Source: an uncultured Holophagales bacterium
Lineage (GTDB): Bacteria; Acidobacteriota; Thermoanaerobaculia; UBA5066
Direction: 5' to 3'
Length of the DNA: 6,164 nucleotides
Assembly: GCA_937864895.1 (NCBI GenBank)
Contig: CALMDF010000409.1
Span: 1 to 6,164, forward strand
Within the stretch, counting starts at the first letter, position 1; the number at the start of each line of letters is the position of its first letter. The notes beneath the pieces were generated by a model. The model had not been told where the DNA came from and searched no databases. It worked only from the letters and a program-made list of their open reading frames with translations. The position numbers and the translations under genes were made by a program. This document shows, one piece after another, positions 5,732 through 6,164 of the stretch.

Positions 5732-6164
5732 ATGAGCCACGCAGAACCTCTGCCCGGAGGGGGGGCCGGCGGGGGACCCGGAGGCGGCCAACACGAGGAG
5801 TCGCACGAGGGACCCTACGCGATCAGCGCCAGCAGCATCGCTCTCCTCGCGAGCCCGGCCATCCCCCCGCTCCTGCCCGAAGGGCCGGTCGTCACCATCG
5901 GCGCGGGGGCGCCGTTCGGCCTTCCCGTGGGGCGCGTCGAGGTGCGCGCGGGCCAGGGGGTGCGGCTGGTCGCCGGCCCGGCTCCGCCCGTGGGGCCCCC
6001 GGGCAGCTCGAGCTCGACGAGAGGAGTCGAGGTCGTTACGGGAAACCTCGAGAGCATCACGCTCGAGAGGGGCCTCCTCCCCGTCGACCAGAGGATCGAG
6101 ATGACCCCCGCCGGGATCAAGATCAACGCCGGCTCGATGCCGGTCACGATCGAGAGCCTCACGG
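5732..6164 (+). CDS. uncharacterised VgrG-linked protein, N-terminal part (runs off window)
   Basis: An open frame starts at ATG 5732 and stays open for 144 codons to the window edge, so its C-terminus is unknown. GAGGGGG (about 5718-5724) provides a ribosome site, and the start lies 19 bases after the vgrG stop, so co-transcription is likely. The N-terminus is Gly/Pro-rich (PGGGAGGGPGGG, residues 8-19), echoing the linker inside the upstream VgrG. Next come short beta-rich stretches, such as VVTIGAGAPFGLPVGRVEVRAG (residues 53-74), another Pro/Gly/Ser spacer (83-95), and IEMTPAGIKINAG (122-134). The last resembles the tail strands that follow the OB domain in many VgrG proteins. There is no signal peptide or membrane segment in the visible part. 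A spike-associated adaptor, a PAAR-like partner or an effector N-terminus are all possible; I do not recognise a defined family. Codon use is strongly G/C-ending, like its neighbours, and supports real coding. Confidence 0.75.
   Translation, partial: MSHAEPLPGGGAGGGPGGGQHEESHEGPYAISASSIALLASPAIPPLLPEGPVVTIGAGAPFGLPVGRVEVRAGQGVRLVAGPAPPVGPPGSSSSTRGVEVVTGNLESITLERGLLPVDQRIEMTPAGIKINAGSMPVTIESLT

Overview
This is a GC-rich window from a Gram-negative, didermic bacterium. It holds two functional blocks, both transcribed on the + strand. Outer-membrane multiheme cytochromes, a porin-type beta-barrel and a type VI secretion spike all imply an outer membrane. High GC with this gene combination would fit an Acidobacteriota- or Deltaproteobacteria-like genome, but nothing in the window fixes the taxon.

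Block 1 (1-3096) is an Mtr-type porin-cytochrome conduit for moving electrons across the outer membrane. It contains the 3' end of an OmcA/MtrC-family surface multiheme cytochrome (1-162), a complete periplasmic decaheme cytochrome of the MtrA/DmsE/PioA family (251-1138), and an MtrB/PioB-type outer-membrane beta-barrel (1150-3096). In the known system the barrel holds the decaheme cytochrome inside the membrane, and that cytochrome passes electrons to or from the surface cytochrome. The gene order mtrC-like, mtrA, mtrB and the tight spacing indicate one operon. Two GC-rich hairpins lie between the first two genes. The block ends in a textbook intrinsic terminator (3122-3156).

Block 2 (3265-6164, running off the right edge) belongs to a type VI secretion system. 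It has an 815-residue VgrG spike protein with canonical gp27-like and gp5/OB-type domains. A Gly-rich linker then leads to a roughly 225-residue C-terminal extension with a repeated motif and three strongly hydrophobic segments. Nineteen bases downstream begins an open-ended gene with a Gly-rich N-terminus and short beta-rich motifs resembling VgrG tails. It is probably a spike-associated partner, adaptor or effector-related protein.

The points most worth checking are the membrane-segment-bearing VgrG extension and its unrecognised partner gene, and the last-but-one heme site of the surface cytochrome, which reads CxxCD instead of CxxCH. No tRNA, rRNA, CRISPR array, insertion sequence or origin was seen. 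No gene-free stretch exceeds about 170 bases.
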